From Oligoflexia bacterium (lineage in GTDB: Bacteria; Bdellovibrionota; Bacteriovoracia; Bacteriovoracales; Bacteriovoracaceae), in the NCBI GenBank assembly GCA_024229115.1, contig JAAEST010000103.1, forward strand, positions 186,001 through 250,000: 64,000 nucleotides of DNA. The letters are read 5' to 3'. Below the pieces are notes generated by a model that had not been told where the DNA came from, did no database searches, and saw only the letters and a program-made list of their open reading frames with translations. Positions 44,609 through 54,100 of this stretch are shown piece by piece (position 1 is the stretch's first letter; each line of letters begins with the position of its first letter). Position numbers and translations under genes: made by a program.

Positions 44609-45707
44609 CAAAGCGATAATTGAAATATTTAAAAGATATGATTTTACCTTCCTGGGAATTTCCACTGCTATATTTATAATGGGGATTGTAAATCTCTATA
44701 GTGCTACTCACGCTTCCACTTACTTATCTGGACTCTATAAGACTCAACTTCTTTGGTATTGTTTAAGTTGTTTTGTTGCCGTGGTTGTTAGTCTCATTCA
44801 GCCAAAGAACTTCTTTCGTTATAGTTACTTTTTCTACTTATTTATCGTCGTTCTCTTAATACTGGTGTTAGTTTTAGGGCATGAGGGAATGGGAGCTCGA
44901 CGTTGGCTTCTCTTAGGGCCAGTTCGTATTCAACCTTCTGAAATTGCCAAAATAGCAACGATACTTGTTTTGGGAAGATGGTTTGCTAAAGTAAATCCCG
45001 ACCGGGAGATGGGTCTTAAGGAATTGATAATACCCGCTATCATTGCTGGGGTTCCAACTATACTGATTGTACTTGAGCCAGACCTTGGAACTGGCCTCCT
45101 TATTCTACTCATTTTTCTAGTGATGAGTTTTTATAGAAAACTTAAATGGAAGACGATTGGAATTCTCGCCCTTATTGGAATAATTAGTGGCGGTGTGATG
45201 TATAAGTTTGGTTTAAAAGAATATCAACGAAGAAGAATTTCGACTTTTTTAAATCCTGGTAAAGATGCAAGAGGTTCTGGTTATAATGCTATTCAATCTA
45301 AGATTGCTATCGGGTCAGGTCAATTCTTAGGGAAGGGATTTAAACAGTCGACGCAAGCTTCACTCAATTATCTTCCTGAAAACCATACCGACTTTGTATT
45401 CTCTATTTTCAATGAAGAGCATGGCTTACTAGGCTCTCTATTTCTTATCGCCCTTTATGTGATTTTACTCTTTCGCTATCTTATTTTGGCCACCACCGTC
45501 CCTCGAATATTCGATAGTATCGTCATGGTTGGAATGATGGCCTTAGTCTTTTGGCACACTATCATCAACATGAGTATGGTGACCGGTCTTATGCCAATTG
45601 TTGGTCTTCCACTACCTTTCATGTCTTATGGTGGATCATCATTACTAACTTTTGGAATATGTAATGGGATCGCGACCTCGATAAGTAACTCCCGTAACCT
45701 CTTTTAA
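44601..45707 (+). CDS. rodA: RodA, SEDS peptidoglycan polymerase
   Basis: A 368-residue SEDS-family protein with about ten membrane helices. Diagnostic segments are GARRWLLLGPVRIQPSEIAKIA, VLEPDLGTGLLI and the C-terminal GLPLPFMSYGGSSLLTFG. RodA polymerises glycan strands from lipid II for cell elongation together with PBP2. In FtsW the equivalent loops differ, and the mrd context supports RodA. It is the last gene of the operon. Confidence 0.95.
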   Translation: MNSKAIIEIFKRYDFTFLGISTAIFIMGIVNLYSATHASTYLSGLYKTQLLWYCLSCFVAVVVSLIQPKNFFRYSYFFYLFIVVLLILVLVLGHEGMGARRWLLLGPVRIQPSEIAKIATILVLGRWFAKVNPDREMGLKELIIPAIIAGVPTILIVLEPDLGTGLLILLIFLVMSFYRKLKWKTIGILALIGIISGGVMYKFGLKEYQRRRISTFLNPGKDARGSGYNAIQSKIAIGSGQFLGKGFKQSTQASLNYLPENHTDFVFSIFNEEHGLLGSLFLIALYVILLFRYLILATTVPRIFDSIVMVGMMALVFWHTIINMSMVTGLMPIVGLPLPFMSYGGSSLLTFGICNGIATSISNSRNLF

Positions 45708-45777
45708 AACCGCCCGGGTAGGGGAGGCACGGTACATGCATTAAATAAGTCAGAAACCACTAAATAGGGGATTTTTG

Positions 45778-46068
45778 ATGGGAATTTTGCGTAAACTTTT
45801 GACGGCCGTATTAAAGATGACAGCTCTCTCTTTTCTAATAACAGGATTTTGTTTGAGCTTAGTGCAAAATAGCCATGCCGCCCCGATTATTCCAACAACG
45901 ACTAAGAATATTGTTCGCTCTCAGCTATGGCATATGGGAGTGGATACACTTCAAGATATTGAAATTACTGAGGAAATTATCTCCAAAGAGGAGAAGAAAC
46001 CTCTTCCAGAAGAGCTAGAAAGAGCGATGACGATCTTTGACCTTAAGCAAAAAGGCTATCGTTTATAA
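45778..46068 (+). CDS. Small exported protein, unknown
   Basis: An AGGGG ribosome site lies seven bases before ATG 45778 (an in-frame TTG at 45775 is less likely). The 96-residue product has a signal peptide of about 36 residues ending SHAAP. The short mature part is polar and acidic (EITEEIISKEEKKPLPEELERAM). It may follow rodA in the same transcript. No family recognised. Confidence 0.6.
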   Translation: MGILRKLLTAVLKMTALSFLITGFCLSLVQNSHAAPIIPTTTKNIVRSQLWHMGVDTLQDIEITEEIISKEEKKPLPEELERAMTIFDLKQKGYRL

Positions 46069-46117
46069 AATTCTAACTTTTTATGTCAACTTGTGCGAAC
46101 AGCACGAACTTGCTATA

Positions 46118-46136
46118 TAGTCTTATAACAATACTA
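46118..46136 (+). promoter_or_regulatory. Possible MarR operator and -10 region
   Basis: TAGTCTT (46118-46124) and AATACTA (46130-46136) form a near-perfect 7-5-7 palindrome, a size usual for MarR operators. It overlaps a TATATA (46114-46119) that lies 17 bp after TTGTGC (46091-46096). Autoregulation by the following gene is plausible. Confidence 0.35.
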
Positions 46137-46153
46137 ATTAATGTAGGGTATCA

Positions 46154-46612
46154 ATGAAGAAGATCTCGCAAATTGGAAGTTTGCTTAAAAGAATTTACCG
46201 CTTATATAGTGGTGAACTTCTTGATGTTCTTCAACAAAAAGGCTTCACTGATTTAAGGCCAAGTTTTCTTGAGGTATTACTTTATATCTGCGAGAACGAA
46301 GGTCCAAGTATTAAAGAGATTGGTGTTGCTTGTGGTCTTAAAAAACAAACGATGACTTCTCATTTAAATGAGCTTGAGAGTCGTGGTTATATTATCCGTA
46401 AATTAAGTGAAAGAGATAGAAGAGAGCAAAAGATCTTCCTTACTGATTACGGGCAGAAATTTAAGCTTTATCTTATGGAAGCAACTTCTGAAATTGAGTC
46501 TGAATATTCAAAAATTTTAGGAGAGGTTGAGCTAGATAGAGTAGAGCACTTACTTAAGAATTTTCATACGAAAATTAATTCAGTTCAAAATAACGAATTA
46601 CCAATGCTTTAA
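46154..46612 (+). CDS. MarR-family transcription regulator
   Basis: A 152-residue winged-helix protein. Helix-turn-helix: SIKEIGVACGLKKQTMTSHLNELESRGYI (about 53-82). Wing: RKLSERDRREQKIFLTDYG, with the Asp-Arg pair typical of MarR. N- and C-terminal helices form the dimer interface. It likely represses its own promoter. The convergent neighbour is 1 bp away. The ligand is unknown. Confidence 0.9.
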   Translation: MKKISQIGSLLKRIYRLYSGELLDVLQQKGFTDLRPSFLEVLLYICENEGPSIKEIGVACGLKKQTMTSHLNELESRGYIIRKLSERDRREQKIFLTDYGQKFKLYLMEATSEIESEYSKILGEVELDRVEHLLKNFHTKINSVQNNELPML

Positions 46613-46613
46613 T

Positions 46614-47132
46614 CTATCCTTGAGGTAGATCTGGAAGCGAACCTTTGTCTGGAGAGAATCCTTTCCAAAAAGCATATCCACCAGAAACATTATTAACATT
46701 GAAGTAACCTTTCTTAACTAGGAGTTCACTAGCTTGAATTGAGCGAAGACCTTTTTCTGAAAGAACGAGAATTGGAGTCGTTTTAGACATAAGTTCAGAA
46801 TATCTTCCTTCAAGTTCTTCAAGAGGAATTCTCACAGTCCCCACAATCTTTTGATTGGGATTAAATGACTTGGCACTCACATCGAGGAGAATAAAGTCAG
46901 CATCAGGATTCTTATAAATTTCATAGGCCCTCTGTGGCGTTAGATCATTATATGGTTTTCCCATGAGGATCATTTGATCATCAATGTCCTGACCGTTCTT
47001 AATTCTTATTAGGTGATTTCTTTGTAGTGCTAATGAATAATCCATTTTCTCATCAATTCTAGAAATATTTGCTTCAATCTTACTAAGACGTTGATTGATA
47101 AGTTCTAACATTTGGAAAAACTTCATATCCAT
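46614..47132 (-). CDS. Rhodanese-domain protein lacking the catalytic Cys
   Basis: A 172-residue protein with a coiled N-terminus (about 8-45) and a rhodanese domain (ADFILLDVSAKSF, VGTVRIPLEELEGR, VNNVSGGYAFWKG). The loop that should hold the catalytic cysteine reads ILVLSEKGLRS, with S125 in its place, so sulfurtransferase activity is not expected. Such pseudo-rhodaneses often bind proteins or sense signals. The next gene in the same direction lies 51 bp upstream of its start, so co-transcription is possible. Confidence 0.8.
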   Translation of the reverse strand: MDMKFFQMLELINQRLSKIEANISRIDEKMDYSLALQRNHLIRIKNGQDIDDQMILMGKPYNDLTPQRAYEIYKNPDADFILLDVSAKSFNPNQKIVGTVRIPLEELEGRYSELMSKTTPILVLSEKGLRSIQASELLVKKGYFNVNNVSGGYAFWKGFSPDKGSLPDLPQG

Positions 47133-47183
47133 AATTCACTTCCCTGTGTTTGTTGGATGTCTTTATTATATCATTTTACTAAA

Positions 47184-48092
47184 TTAGAATGACGGATAAA
47201 AGGTGCCAAAAAATACCCGATTGGTAATAACAATTGTTAAGAAGCATGAAGTAAAGAAAAGGGCTCCTTCATAGACACCGTATCCAAGTTCATTAATTTC
47301 TGTATCATCTTTGAGTTCCTGATTCTTTTTATCATCTTTTTCATCATAAATTCTGAAAATAATCTTAAGCCCTCTAGTAAATATAGGGAGAACTATCAGA
47401 CTAAGAAGAATCTTTAAGACAACCTGAATGGCATACCACTTAATACTAATCAACTTATGATCAAGAGCACTTGTGATAATGAGTACCCAACCCCAAAAGA
47501 ATCCAAGATAGCTGAAACTAAGAGGAAGACTTTTTTGAATTAGTAATCGGTTGAAGCTCATTTTAGACATGAGAGGAAATGTCTTTGATGCAAATCCAAT
47601 CAGCACCATAGAAAAAAGCCAAAGAAAGATAAGCATAACAAGTGACGTTTCACTTGTTTTTAAAATCGTTTTTAAGATAAACGCAATCCCAATACTTTGG
47701 GCAAGAGTAATAATACTATAAGCATTATTTTTTCTTTTAAGGACTTCGTCTTTATATTCGAAATTATAGAGAACAATACTATCAACAATATAGAGAGAGA
47801 TAAGATAGAGAAAAAAACCAAAGATCGCTTTTGCAAAGAAGTCGAGTATCGCTAAGCTAATTCCTGTCGATAAGTTAAAGCTAAATTCCGAAAATATAAT
47901 TCCAATACCAATGATACGAGAAAAGAAGTGGAGAGTATCAGAACTATTCTTCGAAGGATAGAATCTCTTAAAGAAGTGTTGCCTTGTGCTTGGATAGAAT
48001 ACTCCATGAGCATATTTATAAAAGAATAGGCTGGCGCAGATGAGAACTGTAAAAAGTACTTGGAGAATCAGTTTATCAAATAATTCGTTCAT
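47184..48092 (-). CDS. Polytopic membrane protein, possibly tandem DUF350-like
   Basis: A 302-residue protein with about eight hydrophobic helices. A charged loop (IYDEKDDKKNQELKDDTE) precedes the last helix. Two places (KRKNNAYSIITLAQSIGIAF and ELGYGVYEGALFFTSCF) have the charged-loop-then-helix pattern I associate with DUF350 (UPF0719) repeats, but this is a loose match. The gene lies 7 bp downstream of the exported-protein gene at 48100, so they probably act together in the envelope. Confidence 0.65.
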   Translation of the reverse strand: MNELFDKLILQVLFTVLICASLFFYKYAHGVFYPSTRQHFFKRFYPSKNSSDTLHFFSRIIGIGIIFSEFSFNLSTGISLAILDFFAKAIFGFFLYLISLYIVDSIVLYNFEYKDEVLKRKNNAYSIITLAQSIGIAFILKTILKTSETSLVMLIFLWLFSMVLIGFASKTFPLMSKMSFNRLLIQKSLPLSFSYLGFFWGWVLIITSALDHKLISIKWYAIQVVLKILLSLIVLPIFTRGLKIIFRIYDEKDDKKNQELKDDTEINELGYGVYEGALFFTSCFLTIVITNRVFFGTFYPSF

Positions 48093-48099
48093 AAAAGTC

Positions 48100-48777
48100 T
48101 CAATTACTCCATGGTGGAGTACTTAGATATATCTTCACATGTTCTAAAAATGTTTCACTTGGAGGAGTGAACTCTTTAGATTCCACGCTTTGTAAAATTA
48201 GTTTTGTTATTTCACCTTTCGATCCAAACTCATTGTAGAGACCGTAGAAAGGTTGCTGATTTTCTTCGTAAGTTTTAGATCTTTGATAAAACTTATAGCT
48301 TGGTCTGAAGTCGCCCCAGTAGAATAAAGTTGGAAACTTTCGATAGGCCCTATGAAACTTCCATTGTTTTGCTCCACTCGCATGATATTCCCATCCACCA
48401 AAACTAGGATCTCCGACAAAGAGAATTCCGGGAGGCATTGGTGTTAAGTACTCTTTTCCATTTCTTTCTTCTCTACGAAAAATCGACATCCCAAGATTAT
48501 CTTTATGTTTTTCCCACAGCTTTTTTCCCACTCTAATTGTGACAGTTTCTGGAGACTTAAAGACGTGCATGATTTTTAAATGAAAATAATAAGTTTTAAT
48601 TAAAAAGCCAGCTTGAAATCTATCCAATAACACAACTGAAACTGGTGCCCCTTTAAAATAACTAGAGAAAACACGATCATTAACAATGTGATCTGTTCTC
48701 TTAGATGAAGGAGAAAAACTTTTACTCAATCCTAAAAAAATAAGAATGAGTAATGTGTATAGGGAAAACTTATTCAT
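48100..48777 (-). CDS. Exported or membrane-anchored protein, unknown
   Basis: A 225-residue protein with an N-terminal hydrophobic segment (MNKFSLYTLLILIFLGLSKSFS) that may be a signal peptide or anchor. The rest is rich in aromatic and basic residues, with PPGILFVGDPSFGGWEYH and YWGDFRPSYKFYQRSKTY segments. It contains no cysteine. No family recognised. It is the leading gene of a two-gene unit with the polytopic protein downstream. Confidence 0.7.
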   Translation of the reverse strand: MNKFSLYTLLILIFLGLSKSFSPSSKRTDHIVNDRVFSSYFKGAPVSVVLLDRFQAGFLIKTYYFHLKIMHVFKSPETVTIRVGKKLWEKHKDNLGMSIFRREERNGKEYLTPMPPGILFVGDPSFGGWEYHASGAKQWKFHRAYRKFPTLFYWGDFRPSYKFYQRSKTYEENQQPFYGLYNEFGSKGEITKLILQSVESKEFTPPSETFLEHVKIYLSTPPWSN

Positions 48778-48843
48778 TTAGACAATTATACTCAACACCA
48801 AGGATTTTTCCTATGGGGTAGTGTAACGCTTGGCGGAATTAGT

Positions 48844-50151
48844 TTAGTCTTTAATTATCTTTAATAGCTCATTTCGAGCACTCTCTGAAAGCTCATTAAG
48901 AGACACGTGAAGACGGTTAATCTCGTGTGATTTACTAAACTTTTGGAAAAGTTCAGTACTTTCATTGATATTAAAAACCTGAGAATCTTTGTTACCCAGA
49001 GATTGTCTTACAACTTTCATTGAGTATTTATCTACTGGAGTATGAGAATCACTATAGTATTTTGAGAGCCTTCCTCGAGAAGATCCACGAATATACTCAA
49101 TCCCTTGCTCATCAAGCCAGCTTTGAATTGAATATAATTTCTTTAATTGAGTATCATTAAAACTTTCGTAAATCTTTTGAGGAATTTCATTTTTAATGAT
49201 GGCATTAGCATATTTATTTTTAGAGTTCCTAAGAACTTTCATTAAGAAATGATCGTCATGCTCAACATATGATTCGATATCCGCAGGAATTGTGTACTCG
49301 TTTGGTTCAGTCTCAAAGTACTTATAAAGAAGTTGTTCAAGACAAACGGCACGATAGTGGAAATAAACCATGACAAACATGTGATAACGACTAAGAAGAA
49401 AGTCATCAAATGTGACAACTGATCTTTCTGTAATTCCTAAAAATGCTTTGTCATCTTCAATACAGATTTTAAGATTATCGAGTAGCCAATCAAGATCATA
49501 ACCACCATAGCTTACACCACAGAAATAGCTATCTCTTAGGAGGTAATCCATTCTGTCACAATCAAGTTCACTCGAAATGAGTTGATGAAGGATTGGAAAA
49601 TAGCTGACACCATCAATTGTGAAGTAGTCATGATGATCGGTGTGTCCTCTAATGAGGTCAGCTATATATTTTCTTTTAACCCCATACTCTTCTTCTACTA
49701 ACTTAAAGCTTTCTGCAAAGCTACTGTCGGCAATTGATTTAATCGTATAATCTTCGTGGGTCGCTCTTCTATCTCTGCCAATATCTTTTTTACTTAAGAA
49801 TTCTTCTGGAATCTTAAGCTCTGTTAGATTTGGCATAACAATTTCTGTGGTATGACTGAGAGGAGCGTGGCCAATATCGTGAAGAAGACATCCTAACTTA
49901 AACGTTTCTTTTAGCTTAAGAAGCTCAGGTGTTTCTTTAAAGTCTTTAAAAAGTTTATTGAAGGCCCTTTCTCCAACATTCATCACTCCAATTGAATGGA
50001 TGAAGCGAGTATGTGTAGCTCCAGGAAAAACATATTCAGAAAATCCAAGCTGCTTGATATTTCTTAAGCGCTGAAAAAACTCATTTCTAATAATTGGGGT
50101 TTCTTCATCTAGAATATGAATTGAACCGTGGACGGGATCACGAATTTCCAA
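48844..50151 (-). CDS. HD-superfamily (dNTPase-like) phosphohydrolase
   Basis: A 435-residue protein of the SAMHD1/YwfO type. Its N-terminus is IRDPVHGSIHI. The HD metal site is H52 region (THTRFIHSIG) plus H91-D92 (LLHDIGHAPLSH), followed by RGHTDHHDYF and the closing Asp in ELDCDRMDYLLRDS. This family hydrolyses (d)NTPs or acts on nucleotide signals. It has no membrane segment. The substrate cannot be read from sequence. Confidence 0.85.
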   Translation of the reverse strand: MEIRDPVHGSIHILDEETPIIRNEFFQRLRNIKQLGFSEYVFPGATHTRFIHSIGVMNVGERAFNKLFKDFKETPELLKLKETFKLGCLLHDIGHAPLSHTTEIVMPNLTELKIPEEFLSKKDIGRDRRATHEDYTIKSIADSSFAESFKLVEEEYGVKRKYIADLIRGHTDHHDYFTIDGVSYFPILHQLISSELDCDRMDYLLRDSYFCGVSYGGYDLDWLLDNLKICIEDDKAFLGITERSVVTFDDFLLSRYHMFVMVYFHYRAVCLEQLLYKYFETEPNEYTIPADIESYVEHDDHFLMKVLRNSKNKYANAIIKNEIPQKIYESFNDTQLKKLYSIQSWLDEQGIEYIRGSSRGRLSKYYSDSHTPVDKYSMKVVRQSLGNKDSQVFNINESTELFQKFSKSHEINRLHVSLNELSESARNELLKIIKD

Positions 50152-50182
50152 GAGAGCTCCTCATTGATTTGTTTGATCAAAA

Positions 50183-50443
50183 CTAGGAATTTTTCTCTAA
50201 TTTGTCTACGTTTTCCTCGATCCAGTGGATGATATCGTCGGATTCGTGCATTGGCATATTGTCGATATAGAGGCATGGGACAGTACGTCTACCTGTGTCA
50301 TTTACTAATCTTTCTAGCGAGCTCATATCAGACATAATGTCCTTGTATTCCACTTTAATATTTGTTGATTGAATAACCCTGAGGACCTTTTGACAGAAAG
50401 GGCAAGCGTCAAAATAAAAGTACTCTAGTTTAGGTGTACTCAT
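50183..50443 (-). CDS. Glutaredoxin-like protein
   Basis: An 86-residue thioredoxin-fold protein with the dithiol site C14-P-F-C17, a TVPCLYIDN cis-Pro loop and the C-terminal [14 protein letters not shown] helix of glutaredoxins/GST N-domains. It would reduce protein or glutathione disulphides in the cytosol. It overlaps the stop of the Lys-rich gene by four bases. Confidence 0.85.
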   Translation of the reverse strand: MSTPKLEYFYFDACPFCQKVLRVIQSTNIKVEYKDIMSDMSSLERLVNDTGRRTVPCLYIDNMPMHESDDIIHWIEENVDKLEKNS

Positions 50444-51258
50444 AGCTCTTCTTTTTCTTCTTCGTCTTTATCAAGGCCTCTAGCGTAGAGCTCATCTTCG
50501 TCTAGGACTTCAGGCTCTTCTTCTTCATCTGGCTGGTCAAAAGCATCGTTGTAGCCCCAGCCAAATCCATAGTCACCAGCACCGTCGTCATCAGAGTCAT
50601 CATCAGGATTATATTCTTCAGATAGTTTCGTTGTTTGAGGTGGTTCTTTTTCCGCTTTTGTTGACTCTTCTTCAGAAGTTTCTGTTACTTCCTCAGGAGT
50701 TTCTACATCTACTTCAGGCTCATCTTCAATTACAGCACTTTCAAGGAGTTCTTTATCAATTTGGATTTCATTCTTTTGTCTATAAAGTTCAATGGCTTCT
50801 TCGCGGCTTAGCTTCTTTGGACCGTCGTCTTTTTTCGCTACTTTTTTTGCAGTCTTCTTCGCCTTCTTCTTTGAAGCCGAAGTTGCTGCTTTCTTCGCCT
50901 TCTTCTTAGCAGAAGAAGTTTTAGAAGCCGAAGTCGCTACTTTCTTTTTAGCAACTTTTTTCTTCGCTGCTTTCTTTTTAGCAACTTTTTTCTTCGCAAC
51001 TTTCTTTTTAGCAACTTTTTTCTTCGCAACTTTCTTTTTTGCAACTTTTTTCTTCGCAACTTTCTTTTTAGCAACTTTTTTCTTTGCAACTTTTTTCTTC
51101 GCAGTCTTCTTCCTCGCGGAAGAAGTCGCTACTTTCTTTTTAGCAACTTTTTTCTTCGTCTTCTTTTTAGAAGCCGAAGTTGCAACTTTCTTTTTAGTTA
51201 CTTTTTTCTTCGCTACTTTCTTTTTAGCCACGTCTAATATCCTTGAAATGATACCCAT
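50440..51258 (-). CDS. Histone H1-like Lys/Ala-repeat protein with acidic tail
   Basis: The first 165 or so of 272 residues are almost entirely KKVAKKKVA-type repeats broken by short Ser/Ala-Thr-Ser spacers, as in bacterial H1-like proteins (Hc2/AlgP style) that bind DNA. Residues 170-272 are the opposite: very acidic ([21 protein letters not shown]) with a Gly/Tyr-rich [11 protein letters not shown] patch. The repeats are encoded by a 30-bp tandem repeat, so length probably varies among strains. An AAAGG site precedes the ATG. DNA or RNA compaction is inferred. It overlaps the glutaredoxin gene. Confidence 0.75.
   Translation of the reverse strand: MGIISRILDVAKKKVAKKKVTKKKVATSASKKKTKKKVAKKKVATSSARKKTAKKKVAKKKVAKKKVAKKKVAKKKVAKKKVAKKKVAKKKVAKKKAAKKKVAKKKVATSASKTSSAKKKAKKAATSASKKKAKKTAKKVAKKDDGPKKLSREEAIELYRQKNEIQIDKELLESAVIEDEPEVDVETPEEVTETSEEESTKAEKEPPQTTKLSEEYNPDDDSDDDGAGDYGFGWGYNDAFDQPDEEEEPEVLDEDELYARGLDKDEEEKEEL
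50941..51090 (-). repeat. Five 30-bp coding tandem repeats
   Basis: Five nearly identical 30-bp units beginning at 50941, 50971, 51001, 51031 and 51061 encode ten-residue Lys/Val/Ala blocks. Diverged units occur around 51133 and 51188. They are in-frame protein repeats, not CRISPR: no spacers. Confidence 0.9.
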
Positions 51259-51321
51259 TGAAATACCTTTGAATAGTAGCAGTATAGCTAAAAAACGGAG
51301 TTTCTATCAAGAAATTTTCTT

Positions 51322-54000
51322 TTAGAAATCCAGAGTATCAAACTCGGAAAGAACGCTTCGAGGAAGCTTATTTACTTGAGGAATACCTAAGAAATCTTCT
51401 GCGGGTTGTAAAAAACTTGAACCAGTCTTACTTTCATAGAAAATTCCTGGATTCTCATAAGGCTGAGCACCACCTTCAGTCATTCGATCGATAGCAAAGA
51501 ACTTGGTCGAATAGAAATTCCTCTTGGCCAATTGAGTAGCTCCACTTCCATATGGCTTAACCCAAGTTCCATCGTCATTGGCTCCTTGTCTCGCTCCTGG
51601 AGCATATCCTGTCATAAGGTCTGATTCTGTTAACTCAGGATTGGTGACATAGCTTGTCGTATAATATGTTGCATAGCGACCATCATTGTTTGCCATATCG
51701 TTATAGTATTCAGTTAATTTGATTCTTAATGGAGTTATCCCACAAGCTTCCCCGGTACCAAAAAAGAACATATTAAATTTCTGGGCCATAGCAAGCTTTT
51801 CACATTGAGAATCACCCGGGTTTCCACTCACTTGAAGTGGTTCATCGTAGATACTTTTAGCTGCTGCAAGATATGAATCTCCACCTCTGGTTGCCGAAGC
51901 AGATTCGTCGAGAATTTGATCATGAACTTCTTTAAGGGCTTCTATATATTTTTCAATCTGAGTTTCATTGGCCGTTAAATATCCCTCAATGATATTGGTA
52001 AATTCTGCGATCTCTTTATAGAGAAGTCCTTCTCCAAAGAGCGGGGCATAGAGACTATACATAGGAGTACCGGTAACAGCTTCAGTTAAAACTGTTTCAG
52101 CATAATTTTGAGTATCCCAGCCAGCAGGATTCGCATCTGGACTACCAAGAACTGGGATAAGGTAGTTCATAGCATCGTAGCGAGTTGGCTTTCTAGCATT
52201 AAAGATAGATTGAAGAACATCTCTTCCTCGAAGAACTGCACCACCACTTGAGACTTGGTTTTCTGCAAACATCTTAAATTGTTTCTTGTCGTATAAACCT
52301 TGGTTCTCAAGAACTCCTGCATAGGCAGCAGAGTCAGTAGGAGCCTTCGTTAAAATCACAATATCAGTTGCAAAGTTATAACCAATATTTTGAATGTCAC
52401 TCATATTTTCAAAGTCATAAACGAGGTTTGGAATTCCATAACCAATATCCTCACCGGTAGTTGGGTTACCACCGATCGTGAGCTTACTTGCAGAGGCCCA
52501 GAAATCAACAGTTGTAGGAATTGGATAACCAGCTTTGATTCCTCCTGTAGCAGCAGCGACAGGCGCGGTATCAAGAGCACTAAAATAAGGAACTGTTAGT
52601 CTCTTCTCTGCTTCAGCTCTTGGTTGAATGACCGTTTCATTTTGAATTGAAAAAAGTTTAGGACCGATTCTTCCACCAAAAGGCTTTGCGGCGGCATAAG
52701 CAGTGAGCTTGATTCCATTGGTTTCAGTGAAAGGAAAGAAGAGACCTACAAACTCAGCCTCACCTTTTACTGGGTAGTAAGTAACGACTTGAGGATTTTT
52801 AGTAAATCCTAAAATATAACCTGGAATAGGAAGTGCAGTTTTTACACCAGCACAATCCGATTCTGAACTAACCCCTGAGTTTTTAAAGTCACCAGTTGTC
52901 GTTACGAAAGTGGTGTAAAAAGTCACAAGGTTCATTGGATAAATTTGCAGATCCACATAATGTTTTTCAAAAGGAGTAGAGCCTTCCTCTCCAATTGTTC
53001 CTGCCGCAGAAGGAATAAGGAATCCACTAAGAGAATTTGGATTTACATTTAAAGGATTAGGCTTAAGTTCAGTTAAACGAAAGCTTTGAACAAAGGGGTC
53101 ACTCATATCTTCTTTGTAAGCACCACCACCTAAATTTCTAAAGGCACTCCAAAAAGATTTAATTGGTCTTTCGTAAAGTGGAATGGCCGTCATCTTATCG
53201 TCTAACTCATTAGCTGGAATACAGGCTGCACTCGTTGGTTGCAAACAAATTGGTTCTGATAAAGGAGGAAGGTTCATCATCATCTCTAAGTTTCTCATAC
53301 GAAGAGCAAGCTCAAGAGATTCTGTCCAAGCCCCTGGTCTGGAAGAAGCAATATCAGGAACATCGGAAAAGAGAGATGAATTTCTTGTTCCGTAGGCCCA
53401 AAGCATGGCCGTTCCCATATTTACATTTGACCTTGAAGAGCAAGCATCGGATTTTGTTGCCACTAAAGAGTTCAGAAAACTTTCGTGCTGTTCAGAAATA
53501 GAAGGCATACCTACAGCATTAAATCGTGGAAGACCTGGAACGGAAGCTATATGACAAATAGGGTGTGAAGAACCGTAGTCAATACAGATACTAGGAACAT
53601 TATAATAATCATAAATAGTCGGATCATAACCACTTTGTCCTGGAGTATAGAAAGGACGAAGACGAAAGTTCATGTATGGATTATTCAAAGGAGTATCAAT
53701 ATTAACTAACTGAGTGGCTTCAAGTTTTTTTTGTCCAAGAACATAGTACTTGAACATCCATTCCTTATAAGTGTTTCTCATTTCCCAATTCAGATAGGCG
53801 ATATTCGTTAGCTGTCTGGCCTGAACAGAGGCACCAGAATAAGCAGCGGCATCGACTGCATTTTGGAGATTTATCTTGGCCTTTACAAAGAGGCCGACAT
53901 TGATAATGAAAGCGAGGAAACTAACGATCACAAGGAGAGTCATGCCCATAAATATACTGAGCTGTCCCTCTTCATTTCGCCAATTTTTGTAACCTTTCAA
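51322..54000 (-). CDS. Large TadG-like (Flp pilus-associated) protein
   Basis: An 892-residue protein starting at TTG. The N-terminus is diagnostic: EEGQLSIFMGMTLLVIVSFLAFIINVG (about 10-36) followed by KINLQNAVDAAAYSGA, the single helix and DAAA(Y/L) motif of TadE/TadG-type proteins. The long remaining part is exported, rich in aromatics and Pro, with scattered cysteines and no von Willebrand domain that I can see. No other tad gene lies in the window. It could be a minor pilin-like surface protein used for attachment, which is inference. Confidence 0.7.
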   Translation of the reverse strand: MKGYKNWRNEEGQLSIFMGMTLLVIVSFLAFIINVGLFVKAKINLQNAVDAAAYSGASVQARQLTNIAYLNWEMRNTYKEWMFKYYVLGQKKLEATQLVNIDTPLNNPYMNFRLRPFYTPGQSGYDPTIYDYYNVPSICIDYGSSHPICHIASVPGLPRFNAVGMPSISEQHESFLNSLVATKSDACSSRSNVNMGTAMLWAYGTRNSSLFSDVPDIASSRPGAWTESLELALRMRNLEMMMNLPPLSEPICLQPTSAACIPANELDDKMTAIPLYERPIKSFWSAFRNLGGGAYKEDMSDPFVQSFRLTELKPNPLNVNPNSLSGFLIPSAAGTIGEEGSTPFEKHYVDLQIYPMNLVTFYTTFVTTTGDFKNSGVSSESDCAGVKTALPIPGYILGFTKNPQVVTYYPVKGEAEFVGLFFPFTETNGIKLTAYAAAKPFGGRIGPKLFSIQNETVIQPRAEAEKRLTVPYFSALDTAPVAAATGGIKAGYPIPTTVDFWASASKLTIGGNPTTGEDIGYGIPNLVYDFENMSDIQNIGYNFATDIVILTKAPTDSAAYAGVLENQGLYDKKQFKMFAENQVSSGGAVLRGRDVLQSIFNARKPTRYDAMNYLIPVLGSPDANPAGWDTQNYAETVLTEAVTGTPMYSLYAPLFGEGLLYKEIAEFTNIIEGYLTANETQIEKYIEALKEVHDQILDESASATRGGDSYLAAAKSIYDEPLQVSGNPGDSQCEKLAMAQKFNMFFFGTGEACGITPLRIKLTEYYNDMANNDGRYATYYTTSYVTNPELTESDLMTGYAPGARQGANDDGTWVKPYGSGATQLAKRNFYSTKFFAIDRMTEGGAQPYENPGIFYESKTGSSFLQPAEDFLGIPQVNKLPRSVLSEFDTLDF

Positions 54001-54100
54001 AGTCTCTAAACCCTTAATAAAAGTAGTGTCTTAATGCTACTGGAGCCAATTTGGAGCGTCAATTGTATGGCTAAATTACTAAACTTACGTACTCAAGTTT

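Noticed and set aside
50941-51090. 30-bp repeats as a CRISPR array
   Set aside because: The units are contiguous without spacers and encode in-frame protein repeats.
50792-51325. Long forward open frame rich in Phe/Ala
   Set aside because: It is the antisense of the Lys-rich repeats; its composition is explained entirely by the opposite strand.
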